Assembly (NCBI RefSeq): GCF_022808675.1
Contig: NZ_JAKZKV010000002.1
Location: forward strand, 474,125-538,124
Direction: 5' to 3'
From: Parabacteroides sp. FAFU027
GTDB taxonomy: Bacteria > Bacteroidota > Bacteroidia > Bacteroidales > UBA7332
DNA length: 64,000 bases
Program-made: the position numbers and the translations under genes
In this document: one piece after another, positions 45,025-55,768 of the stretch
How the letters are laid out: every line of letters starts with the position of its first letter
How positions within the stretch are numbered: the first letter of the stretch is position 1
Notes under the pieces: model-generated
Told to the model about the DNA's origin: nothing
The model's input: only the letters and a program-made list of their open reading frames with translations
Database searches by the model: none

Positions 45025-46617
45025 TTATCGCTTAGTAAGGTTTAGCAGGAAAACATCGTTTTCCCGCATATTTATTTCTTTAGAGAATGGAGTTCCGGCC
45101 TTGATATGAATTATTTCAGTCTCAACCGCATCTCCGTTATTTTTCTTCTTTATCTCTTCTACCTGCTGTCTGGAGAGCTGCTTTGGCCGCCCCATATCGA
45201 GATAGGTGGTATAGGCATCATTAGAGCGATATCCCACTTTGAAAATCTCCAGCGTATAGGTTCCTTCCGGAAGGTTGGTCATATTTACCTTCACCTTACC
45301 CTTCTCTTTAGCCGGTAAATCACGTATGTAGTAAACCTGATTATTAGTAGAGTCAGGAAGGGTATAAGTGAAATCCCAAAACAACAGTTGAATACCCCCA
45401 TTGTCATTTTTGCTTGCCCACGAACGTGTATCGGTGTTTTTCAGCTCCGATTTTCCAAGTTTATTCATAAACTGGTAAGCATAAAAAGCCGGTTTTGCAA
45501 TACCTTGAGTATTGAGCAATCCAAATCCCCCATGGAAAGGAGTAAATCGTGGCCCCGGCTCTTCAAAAATATCGGTGAAAACCCAGTACGACATTGAATT
45601 GGCTGCATTGCCAACCTGTTTTACTTTCTCTAAAATATAAGCCGCTTCATGATAGCTATCGTGTAAAGGATCAGCTGGAGTATAAGACGAGCTCCACTCG
45701 GTGTAATGCAATTCCAGATTCGGCTTTGTCGAAGAGGCAATCTCTTTGCGCGATTGAAGCACATCGCCACTCACACTCATAGGGTCTTTGCTCAACACTG
45801 TGCCACTATTGCCATATTCATCAAGAAATCCCTGGCTCACTCCATACGAATGAGTGCTGATAAAGTCGATTGGCACATTGTTTTTAGTACAATATGCTAT
45901 CATTTCACTCTCCCATGCAGCACCTGCCGTTCCGGGTCCGCCCACTTTATACTCCGGATTTACGCTTTTGATAGCCTGAGCCGAATACTTGTATAGTTTA
46001 AAATACTCCTCTTGTGTCCCAGTCCAGAATCCTGGCGAAAGGTTAGGTTCGTTCCACACTTCAAAATACCAGGTCTTTACCTCCTCTGCGCCGTAACGTT
46101 CTGTAAAATGTTGTGTTAAAGCCCGTATCAGTTCTTCCCATTTTTTGTAATCTTTTGGAGGAGTAACATTTCCTTTCCACCAGAAAATCGTTTGATTACC
46201 GCTCGCCAGTGCTGAAGGCATAAATCCTAACTCCACAAATGGTTTGATGCCGATGCTCAGCAGGTAATCGTATAAAACATCGACATACTGGAAATTATAT
46301 TCCGGATTCCCCTTGCTGTCCTCCTTGTAAACTGCCATATCATCGGTCAACAGGCCGTGCATACGGATGTATTTAAAATCACACGCTTTCTTTACATAGG
46401 CCAGTTGCTGCTGCCAGTCGGCCCGAAGCCCTTCGTTTGCTCTGCCGGCTCCGACACATTGCTTAAACATAGTATTCATAGGCCCTTTTTCGGCACTATA
46501 ATCAACATTAATCACCCTATCTGGAACTCCCCTTTTTTTATTCTTTTTACTTTGAGCAAAAGCCGGAGTCATTGCCAACAGGGCTACTGCAACTAAAAAA
46601 TAACGGTGTAAATTCAT
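45025..46617 (-). CDS. GH39-family beta-xylosidase-like enzyme
   Basis: 530 residues. Signal peptide ending near TPAFAQ and a lysine-rich segment. TIM barrel with YIRMHGLL, PFVELGFMPSAL, the acid/base Glu in WYFEVWNEPN (about 189) and the nucleophile in HYTEWSSSY (about 307). GH39 members act on beta-xylosides or on other terminal sugars; the target here is uncertain. A C-terminal beta domain follows. It is uncommon in described xyloglucan loci and may widen the substrate range. Confidence 0.88.
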   Translation of the reverse strand: MNLHRYFLVAVALLAMTPAFAQSKKNKKRGVPDRVINVDYSAEKGPMNTMFKQCVGAGRANEGLRADWQQQLAYVKKACDFKYIRMHGLLTDDMAVYKEDSKGNPEYNFQYVDVLYDYLLSIGIKPFVELGFMPSALASGNQTIFWWKGNVTPPKDYKKWEELIRALTQHFTERYGAEEVKTWYFEVWNEPNLSPGFWTGTQEEYFKLYKYSAQAIKSVNPEYKVGGPGTAGAAWESEMIAYCTKNNVPIDFISTHSYGVSQGFLDEYGNSGTVLSKDPMSVSGDVLQSRKEIASSTKPNLELHYTEWSSSYTPADPLHDSYHEAAYILEKVKQVGNAANSMSYWVFTDIFEEPGPRFTPFHGGFGLLNTQGIAKPAFYAYQFMNKLGKSELKNTDTRSWASKNDNGGIQLLFWDFTYTLPDSTNNQVYYIRDLPAKEKGKVKVNMTNLPEGTYTLEIFKVGYRSNDAYTTYLDMGRPKQLSRQQVEEIKKKNNGDAVETEIIHIKAGTPFSKEINMRENDVFLLNLTKR

Positions 46618-46739
46618 GTTTTCTGAGTATATATTAATTGAATTAGTGGTTAAATGCGTGTTTATATAATGGGCCTGGGAAAAAAGCTAAGCGGCTGACT
46701 ATTTCAATAAAAGATCATACCTATGATTAAAATGAGTAA

Positions 46740-46778
46740 GAGGCTGATTGAAACTACCGAAGCAGGACAATCAGCCTC
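46740..46778 (-). terminator. Terminator after the SusE-like gene
   Basis: GAGGCTGATTG and CAATCAGCCTC form an 11-bp stem with a 17-nt loop, followed by TTAC. It separates the susCDE genes from the glycosidase genes. Confidence 0.7.
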
Positions 46779-46806
46779 ATAAAGAATTCAAAACTAATAT
46801 CTATAA

Positions 46807-47631
46807 TTAATGAGAATCGTAATAATCTTTAGAGATATAATTATATACCAGCCAATTATTAGGATCTTTCTTTGCAATAAGCTGCATATGGTCGGCATCA
46901 AGGGTTTTGATGGTCATTCTTGCAAACCAGTTTGCGACTTGCCCACCCTGAGCTTTATCATGCAGAACCTGAGCTCCGTAAGTTATCAACTCTTTTGACC
47001 CAGGGAATAACATAAACTTACCGGTTCCAGACAAGTCTGGGAACATTTTATTATCAGCTGTAAAGTTCGCATTCCCTTTCAAATCAAAAGTCATAGTTCC
47101 ATAATCGCCGGCAGAGACCCCAGCCCATGGAATATCCTTGAAGGCAGGATCCCATTCCCAGCCTGTTCCACCAAAGTAGAAAGGACCAGCAAAGCCTTTA
47201 CTTACTGCATTTGCATCAATGTCCAACACCCATGTTTTAGATTTGTTAATCCCGCCGGTGAGATCAGTCCACATTTGTCCGCTTACATAAGCCTCGTCAA
47301 TGGTTGTAACTTCGAAAGTATAAGGCTCTGCTGTAACAATTCCACCCGGGGATTCCACACTGTAAAAAATAGTGTCTTTTCCTGGAAATGGAATAACAAT
47401 TGTGTCATTCATTCTTAGAGATGTTCCTACAGGAGTTACCCAATATGGCTGTGCATTAGGAGTTAGACTTTTCAGGATAAACTTATTTGGATTTGTAGCA
47501 TCTTTTGTTACGGTAAACTTTAAATCACTTTTGTTCGCAAGTGCTCCAAGGTCATAAGTGTCGGGAGTACAAGCTGAGAACAGAAGTATCACTCCCAATA
47601 AAGAATACAATATTCTAAATATATTTTTCAT
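46807..47631 (-). CDS. SusE-like surface glycan-binding lipoprotein
   Basis: 274 residues. Lipobox in LLGVILLFSAC. An N-terminal PKD/Ig-like region (about 22-110) precedes a beta-rich domain with several exposed Trp (TGWEWDPAFKDIPWAG). Position directly after susD fits a surface glycan-binding protein. No close family name beyond SusE-like; sequences of this class diverge fast and track the glycan. Confidence 0.75.
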   Translation of the reverse strand: MKNIFRILYSLLGVILLFSACTPDTYDLGALANKSDLKFTVTKDATNPNKFILKSLTPNAQPYWVTPVGTSLRMNDTIVIPFPGKDTIFYSVESPGGIVTAEPYTFEVTTIDEAYVSGQMWTDLTGGINKSKTWVLDIDANAVSKGFAGPFYFGGTGWEWDPAFKDIPWAGVSAGDYGTMTFDLKGNANFTADNKMFPDLSGTGKFMLFPGSKELITYGAQVLHDKAQGGQVANWFARMTIKTLDADHMQLIAKKDPNNWLVYNYISKDYYDSH

Positions 47632-47659
47632 ACAATTTATTTTTAATGATTAACAATTA

Positions 47660-49246
47660 TCACCAACCTTCATTTTGTTTCAGAGTTCCACTCGAAAGAG
47701 TAATCTGTTCGTCCGGAATTTGTTGCAGACCTTTTGTAGCTATAATTTGAGCTTTAAATTGTTCTGCTGTAGGTGGTGTACCTCCGTTGTGGAATATTGA
47801 AACCGTTGTATTGTTTGCAATCGTTGTAGCAGCAGTTTCTAGTCCTTGACGTAACAAATCCCAATAGCGAATACCTTCTCCTATAAATTCATGTCTACGT
47901 TCATCCAGAATAGCCGCTTTTGAAACAGCAACAGATGTTAATCCCGCACGCGTGCGAACCGCATCAAGATAATCTTGTTTTTTTGGACTTCCCAATTCAG
48001 CAGCCATTAACAATACATCGGAATAACGGATGACAAAATAATCCTGAGATGGACCCGTCTGAAAATTAGTGAGAAGAGAATTGCCATTTTTATCACATAA
48101 AGAACTGTATTTCTTCAAATAATAACCGGTATATTCCTTTTGGTCTTTTTGATTAGTGAAAGCCAAACTTTCTTCGGCTATTGCAATTATTGAAGCAAAT
48201 TGACGGGAATCTCCTGATGTAAATGAATTATACAATTTCGGATCAACTGTGCAAGCACCCCAACCATACTGATAAGGGTAAACAGATTGTGTGCGAATAC
48301 CCTCCATTACCAACCAGTGGTTACCGGTACCATTACTCCAGTTATCAGTGGAAGAATATTTGATTGAAAATACAATTTCAGGATTGGCTTCACCGACATA
48401 AGTAACATTTTTTGCAGCTGAAGCAGCAGGCCATAAAGTGTTGAAATCGGGAACTAATGAATGACCGCTGTGAGCAATCACATCTTCTACAGCAGCTAAT
48501 GCAGTTGCAGCAGTTTCTCCACCAATGGTTGTTTGTTGATTTCCACTACCATAATATCCATCATAGAACAAATAAACACGTGCCAGCAACGATTCGGCTG
48601 CCCATTTGGTTACCCTGCCACTTGCAACACTATTGTATGGAGCCGCTTTTAAAATATCTGCAGCATAACGCAAGTCGCTCATAATTTGAGCATAAACATC
48701 GGCCGGTACAGCCTGAGGAACGTTTTCAACTGTTGGAGTAATTACCAAAGGAATGTTTCCCCAAAGACGAACCATATCAAAATATAAGTACGCACGTATA
48801 AATTTAGCTTCCGCCTTTATTTGATTAACAAAAGTTATCGAACTGTCGCCTTTTGCACCATCGACTTGGTTAATCAACACATTGCAACGATAAATCGCCT
48901 GATAGTAAGCTTTCCACGAATCATTAAACATAGAGATGTCTGAAGGCGAAACAGTTTTGTTAAATTCGTCTATCATTTGATAACCAGGACCATCTGTAGC
49001 GCCGGTAGCGCCAAAACAGTTATCGGAGAATACTTCTGAACCAACCGGAAATGCAACTCCAGAATTGTAAACCAGGTCTAATCCGTTATAGCAGCCTGTT
49101 AGCGCAGTAAGCGCATCGTCTGGAGTCTTATAATACGTTGTAATGTCTTTCTTGGGATCTGTGATCTGTGTAGTCAGAAAATCACTACACGAATTGAGCG
49201 AAATCATTGCTCCAAGAGCAAGAGTTATCAATTTATATGTTTTCAT
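47660..49246 (-). CDS. SusD-like outer-membrane glycan-binding lipoprotein
   Basis: 528 residues. Lipobox LNSC with Cys20; N-terminal TPR-like helices (KNDPKKDITTYYKTPDDALTAL region), RAYLYFDMVRLWGNIPLV and the C-terminal RRHEFIGEGIRYWDLLR, all standard for SusD. It forms the lid of the SusC transporter and captures the glycan. It starts 11 nt after susC. Confidence 0.95.
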   Translation of the reverse strand: MKTYKLITLALGAMISLNSCSDFLTTQITDPKKDITTYYKTPDDALTALTGCYNGLDLVYNSGVAFPVGSEVFSDNCFGATGATDGPGYQMIDEFNKTVSPSDISMFNDSWKAYYQAIYRCNVLINQVDGAKGDSSITFVNQIKAEAKFIRAYLYFDMVRLWGNIPLVITPTVENVPQAVPADVYAQIMSDLRYAADILKAAPYNSVASGRVTKWAAESLLARVYLFYDGYYGSGNQQTTIGGETAATALAAVEDVIAHSGHSLVPDFNTLWPAASAAKNVTYVGEANPEIVFSIKYSSTDNWSNGTGNHWLVMEGIRTQSVYPYQYGWGACTVDPKLYNSFTSGDSRQFASIIAIAEESLAFTNQKDQKEYTGYYLKKYSSLCDKNGNSLLTNFQTGPSQDYFVIRYSDVLLMAAELGSPKKQDYLDAVRTRAGLTSVAVSKAAILDERRHEFIGEGIRYWDLLRQGLETAATTIANNTTVSIFHNGGTPPTAEQFKAQIIATKGLQQIPDEQITLSSGTLKQNEGW

Positions 49247-49257
49247 ATTTAACTTGA

Positions 49258-52200
49258 TTAGAATTTAATGTTAACACCTACTAAGAATATTCTAGGACGT
49301 GGATATGATCCATTGTCAATACCTTGTCCAAAGGAATATACACCGGTGGCATCCCCTTCTGAATGTCCAACTTCTGGATCCAACCCGCTGTATTTAGTGA
49401 ATGTAAACAGATTTTGAGCTGCCACATACAATCTGAATTGGCTAAGATTTTTCAATTTAAGGTTTTTTGCAACATCATAACCAAGTGTTACATTCGAAAT
49501 TCTCAAATAACTGCCATCGTGAACGTATAGATCCGAAAAATCGCTCCAGTTCTTATTGTCAGTCGTTAATCGAGGCGTTGTATTTGAGGTACCTTCACCG
49601 TGCCAGCGACTAAGAATATCTGTTGTCCAGTTGCCAAAACGGCTACCACCGTCTCTGTAAGCTTGTGCAATTTTATTTCCGGCAACTCCATTGGCTGTAA
49701 CGGATAAGTCAAAGCCCTTATAATTACAAGCAACAGTGAAACCAAAAATATGATGTGGATTCGGGTCGCCGATATTTACTTTATCATCGGCTGTAATTTT
49801 ACCATCACCATTGGTATCGACATATTTCAAATCACCAGGACTAGCACTTGGTTGCAATACTTTACCATTGCTCTTGTAAGATTGTACTTCGGCTTCATTT
49901 TGGAATATCCCGGCTGTTTTATAACCCCAGAAATAACCAATGGGTTGACCTTCTTCAGCGCGAAAAACCTCCGGAGCATTAACATACAAACTGTTGCCTC
50001 CACCATGTATAATACCTTCTGCATTAGGTATATTATTCACTTTATTTACATTATACGCATAAGATCCGGTGATTGAGTAAGCAAAATCGGCTCCAAGCTT
50101 ATCATTGTATGACAACTGAAGTTCAACACCCTTATTGGTAACATCTCCACCGTTGATAAATGGATTAACAGGGACACCAACCGTTGCAGGAAGTGGTCTA
50201 GCTATCAGCCAGTCTTTGGTTGTTTTGTTATAAACATCCAAGCTTACATTTAATTTACTGTTCAAGAATCTGGCATCCGCACCTATGTTGGTTTGGTATG
50301 ATGTTTCCCATTTGGTTTTTTCAACCCCGATTGTTCTAGGATAAGCTCCTGGTGTCAAGGTGGTGTTATCATTTCCAAAATTGTACTGTGCATTTTCCAA
50401 TTGCATCAATGATAAATAGTTGAATTCGGTGATTGCATCGTTACCATTTGACCCCCAACTTGCGCGCAATTTCAAGAAATCCATCGCATCTTTGGTTGAT
50501 TCCATAAACGATTCGTTGCTAATTACCCATCCTGCCGACAATGAAGGAAAATAACCCCATTGATGTCCTTTGGCAAAATGGGTTGAACCATCAGCACGAA
50601 GAACTGCAGAAGCCATGTATGTTTCTTTGTAATTATAGTTGACACGACCAAAGAAAGAAGCTTGTGCATATAAAGCATTAGCGTTACCGCCGGCAGAAAT
50701 ACCGTGCGTAAGCAACTGTCTATTATTAGCAAGTCTTGTTTGATATTGAAGGTCTGTTTCAGTAGCACCTTGTGGATCTTCAACTATAGAACCACTCTGA
50801 GAATAGCCAGTGATTTGCGAAGTACTTAAATATCCATGATTAAAATCACCGAAAAGTGTAGTCCCTGTATTTGATCCGTTCATCCACGAACCCTGAGATT
50901 TTCTGATAGAAGAACCAGCTAATACATCGAATTTATGCTCATTGATTTTAAATAGGTAGTTTATGGTATTGTCCCAATTATAGGTATAGTTTTGTGAACT
51001 TCCTTGGAATATCTTTTCATATTTATTAAAGGCATAAATCGACAAATAATCGTAGACGGGAGTATAACTATGGTTAGCAGATGAATTATAGTTTAAACCA
51101 AAAGTACTTTTAATCTTCAAATTTTTAACAGGCTCTAATTCGGCATATACATCCCCAACCAACGTTTGTGATTTTGTATTGTTCTGATTGTTATATTGCA
51201 TAAGAGCGTATGGATTTGCTTCTGAGTTAAGCCATGGACCTCCATTGTAAACTGTAGATTTCCGACTATCCAGATATTTACCATCCGGACCATACATCGC
51301 CAGTAGAGGAGTAGTTGTCAAAGCACTCCTGAATGAAGTGTTATAAATACCACCATCGCTGATGCCGCTCTTATTATTGAATGAGAAAGTCATGTGCTCA
51401 CCCACCTTCAATGCACCATCATACATTTTATGTTCGGCATTAGAGCGGAAATTGTAGCGTTCGTAGTTCGACAGTTTTGTTCCACCGATGATACCGCCTT
51501 GTTGGGTATATGATAAACCTAAAGAGTATTTTGAACTTGCATCGCCACCATTAGCAGCTAAATTATAGTTTTGTGTAGGAACATCTTTTGAAAGCACTTG
51601 ATCCAACCAATTGGTTCCGTTTCCTAATGCTGCAATCTGAGATTGATTAAAGTAAGGAGACAGACCAGAATTTATTGCCTGTTCGTTTTGCATGGTTGCA
51701 TATTCCCGTGCATTCAACAATGGAAGTTTCCGTGCAATATTTTGAATGCCATAGTATGCATCGAACGAAACCTGACCTCCTTTCTTAGCTACAGAATCAC
51801 CACCTTTTGTTGTGATAAGAACAACACCATTAGCTCCGTTTATACCATAAATAGCGCAAGATGCAGCATCTTTCAAAACATCTACAGCAGCAATATCAGA
51901 GTTATTCAAATAGGTGATATCACCTGTTATGACACCATCAACAACATAGAGCGGACCTGAATTACCGACTGTACCAACTCCGCGGATGTTAACCTTAATA
52001 CCACCACCTGGCTGGCCTGATGTAGTTGTGATATTAACACCAGCCATTTGTCCTTGCATTGCTTGCAAAGCATTAGTTGTATTCAGCTTCTGAAGATCTT
52101 CACCCTTCACCTGAACAGTAGCTCCAGTCACCAATTTCTTTTTTTGAACACCGTAACCAACTACCACAACTTCATCTATTGTTTTAGCTGATTCTTTCAG

Positions 52201-52512
52201 AGATATTTTCAGAGAAGATTGATTTCCGACCGAAACAGACTGGGAAATGAAGCCAACATAAGAGACCTGCAGAACGGCATTATCTCCTGCTGTAACATTA
52301 AACTTACCATCCAAATCGGTAATAGTACCTTCTTTTGTACCTTTGACCAGCACTGTTGCACCAATCAATGGTTGACCGTCTGTCGCTGAGACTACAACGC
52401 CTTTGATTTTCCTACTGTTTTGCGCATTTGCAGCCATAGCCTGTATGCAACTTGCCAGTAGAAAAGCCATCAGGAACGCTACATTTACGAACTCTTTGAT
52501 CTTTCTTTTCAT
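49258..52512 (-). CDS. SusC-like TonB-dependent outer-membrane transporter
   Basis: 1084 residues. Signal peptide, carboxypeptidase-D-like domain (KIKGVVVSATDGQPLIGATV, about 34-110), TonB box region (VVVVGYGVQKKK), plug (about 120-230) and a 22-strand barrel ending in FLVGVNIKF. It imports oligosaccharides with SusD using TonB energy. It is the first gene of the susCDE operon, behind a TAAGTTTG box. Confidence 0.97.
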   Translation of the reverse strand: MKRKIKEFVNVAFLMAFLLASCIQAMAANAQNSRKIKGVVVSATDGQPLIGATVLVKGTKEGTITDLDGKFNVTAGDNAVLQVSYVGFISQSVSVGNQSSLKISLKESAKTIDEVVVVGYGVQKKKLVTGATVQVKGEDLQKLNTTNALQAMQGQMAGVNITTTSGQPGGGIKVNIRGVGTVGNSGPLYVVDGVITGDITYLNNSDIAAVDVLKDAASCAIYGINGANGVVLITTKGGDSVAKKGGQVSFDAYYGIQNIARKLPLLNAREYATMQNEQAINSGLSPYFNQSQIAALGNGTNWLDQVLSKDVPTQNYNLAANGGDASSKYSLGLSYTQQGGIIGGTKLSNYERYNFRSNAEHKMYDGALKVGEHMTFSFNNKSGISDGGIYNTSFRSALTTTPLLAMYGPDGKYLDSRKSTVYNGGPWLNSEANPYALMQYNNQNNTKSQTLVGDVYAELEPVKNLKIKSTFGLNYNSSANHSYTPVYDYLSIYAFNKYEKIFQGSSQNYTYNWDNTINYLFKINEHKFDVLAGSSIRKSQGSWMNGSNTGTTLFGDFNHGYLSTSQITGYSQSGSIVEDPQGATETDLQYQTRLANNRQLLTHGISAGGNANALYAQASFFGRVNYNYKETYMASAVLRADGSTHFAKGHQWGYFPSLSAGWVISNESFMESTKDAMDFLKLRASWGSNGNDAITEFNYLSLMQLENAQYNFGNDNTTLTPGAYPRTIGVEKTKWETSYQTNIGADARFLNSKLNVSLDVYNKTTKDWLIARPLPATVGVPVNPFINGGDVTNKGVELQLSYNDKLGADFAYSITGSYAYNVNKVNNIPNAEGIIHGGGNSLYVNAPEVFRAEEGQPIGYFWGYKTAGIFQNEAEVQSYKSNGKVLQPSASPGDLKYVDTNGDGKITADDKVNIGDPNPHHIFGFTVACNYKGFDLSVTANGVAGNKIAQAYRDGGSRFGNWTTDILSRWHGEGTSNTTPRLTTDNKNWSDFSDLYVHDGSYLRISNVTLGYDVAKNLKLKNLSQFRLYVAAQNLFTFTKYSGLDPEVGHSEGDATGVYSFGQGIDNGSYPRPRIFLVGVNIKF

Positions 52513-52888
52513 GTTCTAAGATTTAATTGATTTGTAATTGGGTTAACATATAAAGCGAGTAAAAACATTTAGCTATAAAACAAACTTACCCAGCTATTTT
52601 GTTCTGCTCTTTGTTGCAAGCAGCAATAAAGGAGACGGAATGAAAATCATATCGCAAATGTATCTAAATCGACACCTTCCATTAGTGTTGTTTTGTATCA
52701 AACAACACCCTTCTATGTTGCATTATATTTCAGTCAAGACAAAATACATCATACTTTATACATCTCTCTAAATCCCTTCTAATAACGAACTAAAGAGAAT
52801 ATAAACATTATGTCCCTACTGATGATGCCGTATAAATTCTATTTACACTCTTGCGAAAGCCTTCTGGGTGATTTAGGAGTGAGTACAC
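52513..52888. other. Upstream region of susC
   Basis: 376 nt. It carries the TAAGTTTG box at 52581-52588 and otherwise only AT-rich sequence. No operator could be identified by eye. Confidence 0.5.
52581..52588 (-). promoter_or_regulatory. -7 box of susC
   Basis: Minus-strand TAAGTTTG matches TAnnTTTG, about 70 nt upstream of the susC start. Confidence 0.5.
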
Positions 52889-55735
52889 TTAAAGCTTCAC
52901 CTCTATTTTTTCCCCAGAATAGGTTACTGTTTTGGTTATATTTTCCTGTGCATCAATTCCGGTAGCTATGTCCGGTGCAACGAATACCACATTAAATGTG
53001 CGTTGCTTCAGCATTCCGTCAAATTCGCCTTTGCGTTGGCCAATTTCGAGCGTACGAGATTTATCGTTATAGCTGAATGGAATCAGTGCATATTTCCCTT
53101 TTTCGTAATCATAGTTCTCACCCTGATCTTCGTAAAGCTCGAATGAACCGTTAGCTCCTGCGTAAACATACAAAGTAATCACATCCGCCGGCTTTTGCGA
53201 GGTGTATTCAATCTCCGGGCCAAAAGGAACGATCGAACCCGCTTTGACATAGATAGGCATCCGTTCAAACGGGGCATTTGCGATGATGGATTGTCCGCCT
53301 GCCTGGTATTTTCCTGAATAGAGATCATACCATCCTGTATTGGCCGGCAGGTAAAGCTGACGTTCGCGGGCTTTGTACTGATAGACAGGATTGACGAGCA
53401 ATGATGGACCAAACATAAACTGGTCACCGATATTCAACGCCTTCGTATCGTTACCGAAATCCATCGCCAGACCACGCATGATGGTGTAATCGTTGAAATA
53501 AACCTTTCCGGCAAGGCTATAGATATAAGGCATCAGTTTGTAACGCAACTTATCATAGTAAAGCATGGACTGATAAGCCGGATTGGATTCAGATGACATG
53601 TTGAACATCTCCCTGCGGGGCGTCTGTCCATGTACACGGAATAACGGAGCAAATGTTCCGAACTGGAACCAACGGGTATTCAGCTCGCGCCATTCATTCA
53701 TATCTTCGCTACCCTCCTGGGCTTTTTCAAAACGTTTCTGTACGGAGAAACCGCCAATATCCATCGTCCAGTAAGGATTTCCTGAAAGGGCGAAGTTGAT
53801 TCCCGCGCTAATCTGCGCTTTCATATCTTCCCAACAAGTACCGATATCACCACTCCAGGTAGCCGCTGCATAACCCTGAGAACCGGCAAATCCGGAACGG
53901 GTCAACAGAAACACCCGTTGGTTAGGACTGACCGAGCGTTGACCTTCGTAAATTGCCTTTGCATTCATCAATGCATAGGTGTTGAAATATTTGGTAGAAG
54001 GTCCCAAAGCAGTCGGGTTCATCAGTTGCTTGCGGTATTCCATGCTGGCATTCGACAAGATGTCGGGTTCGGAAGCATCCATCCACCAGGCGTCAATTCC
54101 TTTGGAGAACAGGTGTTCGTTCATCTGGTTCCAGAAGAGTTTGCGCGCGCCGGGAGCATAAGCGTCATAGAAAGAACCAATATAGCCCTCACCTATCCAG
54201 TCACGAACACTATCCTGCACGGCACGGCGATACATCCAGCCTTTCGCGTCAAACTCTTTATAATGTTCTGTATTGCAGTAGAACTTCGGCCAAACTGATA
54301 TCATCACCTTGGCATTCATTGCATGGATATCATCCAGCATCTTCTTCGGATCGGTAAAACGGGCGGGGTCAAAATCGTGGCTACCCCATTGGTCAACGCT
54401 CCAGTAAGACCAGTCCTGTACAATGTTATCCAACGGAATGTGACGTTTGCGGAATTCGGCCACGGTATTTACTAGTTCGTCCTGCGTTTTGTAACGCTCG
54501 AAGCTTTGCCAGAAGCCCATCGCCCATTTCGGCATCACCTGCGCTTTACCGGTCAGGCGACGCATCCCACCAATTACCTCATCTGCATTATTTCCTTTGA
54601 TAAAGTAGTAGTCGATCTGGTCAGCCATTTCCGAAGCAAGCGACAATTTTTGTTGCTCTGTATCAGAAACGGGGCTCAGAGCTTTCAGGCTGATATAAGA
54701 TACTCCGCCATCGGGCTGCCATTCTAATTTCACAGGATAGCGCTTACCTTTTTCCAGGCGAAGATTAAATTTGGCAGAATTGGGATTCCAGGCTGTACGC
54801 CATTTGTCCATCATCAACTGATTGTTGATCCAGACCCTGGTGTAACCGGCATAATAGGTGATAAAGCGGAAAAGTCCCGTTTCAGACGGCTCGATTTGAC
54901 CTTCCCACACGATCTTGGCGTTGTTGAAAGGGAATTTCGCGGGGAAATTCTTTACCGTTTCGAGGTTTTCATAGTCGATAGTAGCTTCGCGGCGTTTCAC
55001 GAAGATTTTAGAAGGATCGGAGTTCACCAGATAAGTTGCGGTTAGCGCACCCTCTTTTCCCTCCTGGTCATATAGTTTAAACTGGTTGAGTTGTGCATAG
55101 TCACGGACATCGCCGAATTTGGTCACCGAGTAGTTGTCCCACAGGATTCCGTAGTTCTTATTGGATACCACGAAAGGAATCGAAACCTTCGTATTGTATT
55201 GGTAAAGAATTTCGTTTTTACCTTTATAATTGATCTCATCAGCCTGATGCTGTCCCAATCCGTAGAAGGCTTCATCGGCAGGCGACTCAAACACCTGGCG
55301 GACGGAATAACCTTTGGTACCTTCCACTTCGATGCTCTTGAAGGACTTGCCGCCTCCTTTATTTTCCTGAAGAATCACCTTACCGTTTTTATCGAAGAAT
55401 TTCACCTCGCCGGTCAGGCTGTTTACCTGCGCTTTTAAGGTACGGGTAGATAAAGTAATCAGGTTGCCGTTTTCAGCGATTTGAAATGTAGCAGGTTTGA
55501 TAACCGCTTCGTCACGGATAATCAGGCTCTTTTCGGTAGGAAATTGATTGCCTGGTACCGCACTCACGTGTACAATATTATCATTCACCACTTCCAGGCG
55601 CACGCTCTTTGCAGCAGCTTTCGATTTCGGATTAAGGGTTACAATTATTCCTTTCTGAGTAGAAATATAGTTCTTCGCTTCAGACGCATTCAGGACGGCC
55701 ATAAAGGCGACCACGCAGATCATCAGTTTTTTCAT
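52889..55735 (-). CDS. GH31 alpha-xylosidase-like enzyme with PA14 insert (2)
   Basis: 948 residues from the ATG at 55735 (signal peptide MKKLMICVVAFMAVLNASEA). The GH31 beta-sandwich is followed by a PA14 insert (about 275-370: NAKIVWEGQIEPSETGLFRF to PVKLEWQPDGGVSYI), then the catalytic domain with nucleophile in AWWMDASEPD (about 551) and acid/base in WSGDIG (about 629). The PA14 insert is also found in the alpha-xylosidase of the characterised Bacteroides ovatus xyloglucan locus. A TACATTTG box supports the start. Confidence 0.93.
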   Translation of the reverse strand: MKKLMICVVAFMAVLNASEAKNYISTQKGIIVTLNPKSKAAAKSVRLEVVNDNIVHVSAVPGNQFPTEKSLIIRDEAVIKPATFQIAENGNLITLSTRTLKAQVNSLTGEVKFFDKNGKVILQENKGGGKSFKSIEVEGTKGYSVRQVFESPADEAFYGLGQHQADEINYKGKNEILYQYNTKVSIPFVVSNKNYGILWDNYSVTKFGDVRDYAQLNQFKLYDQEGKEGALTATYLVNSDPSKIFVKRREATIDYENLETVKNFPAKFPFNNAKIVWEGQIEPSETGLFRFITYYAGYTRVWINNQLMMDKWRTAWNPNSAKFNLRLEKGKRYPVKLEWQPDGGVSYISLKALSPVSDTEQQKLSLASEMADQIDYYFIKGNNADEVIGGMRRLTGKAQVMPKWAMGFWQSFERYKTQDELVNTVAEFRKRHIPLDNIVQDWSYWSVDQWGSHDFDPARFTDPKKMLDDIHAMNAKVMISVWPKFYCNTEHYKEFDAKGWMYRRAVQDSVRDWIGEGYIGSFYDAYAPGARKLFWNQMNEHLFSKGIDAWWMDASEPDILSNASMEYRKQLMNPTALGPSTKYFNTYALMNAKAIYEGQRSVSPNQRVFLLTRSGFAGSQGYAAATWSGDIGTCWEDMKAQISAGINFALSGNPYWTMDIGGFSVQKRFEKAQEGSEDMNEWRELNTRWFQFGTFAPLFRVHGQTPRREMFNMSSESNPAYQSMLYYDKLRYKLMPYIYSLAGKVYFNDYTIMRGLAMDFGNDTKALNIGDQFMFGPSLLVNPVYQYKARERQLYLPANTGWYDLYSGKYQAGGQSIIANAPFERMPIYVKAGSIVPFGPEIEYTSQKPADVITLYVYAGANGSFELYEDQGENYDYEKGKYALIPFSYNDKSRTLEIGQRKGEFDGMLKQRTFNVVFVAPDIATGIDAQENITKTVTYSGEKIEVKL

Positions 55736-55760
55736 CGGTATGGGATTAAGTTTACATAGG

Positions 55761-55768
55761 CAAATGTA
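55761..55768 (-). promoter_or_regulatory. -7 box of the PA14-containing GH31 gene
   Basis: Minus-strand TACATTTG matches TAnnTTTG, 26 nt upstream of the start at 55735. Confidence 0.55.
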
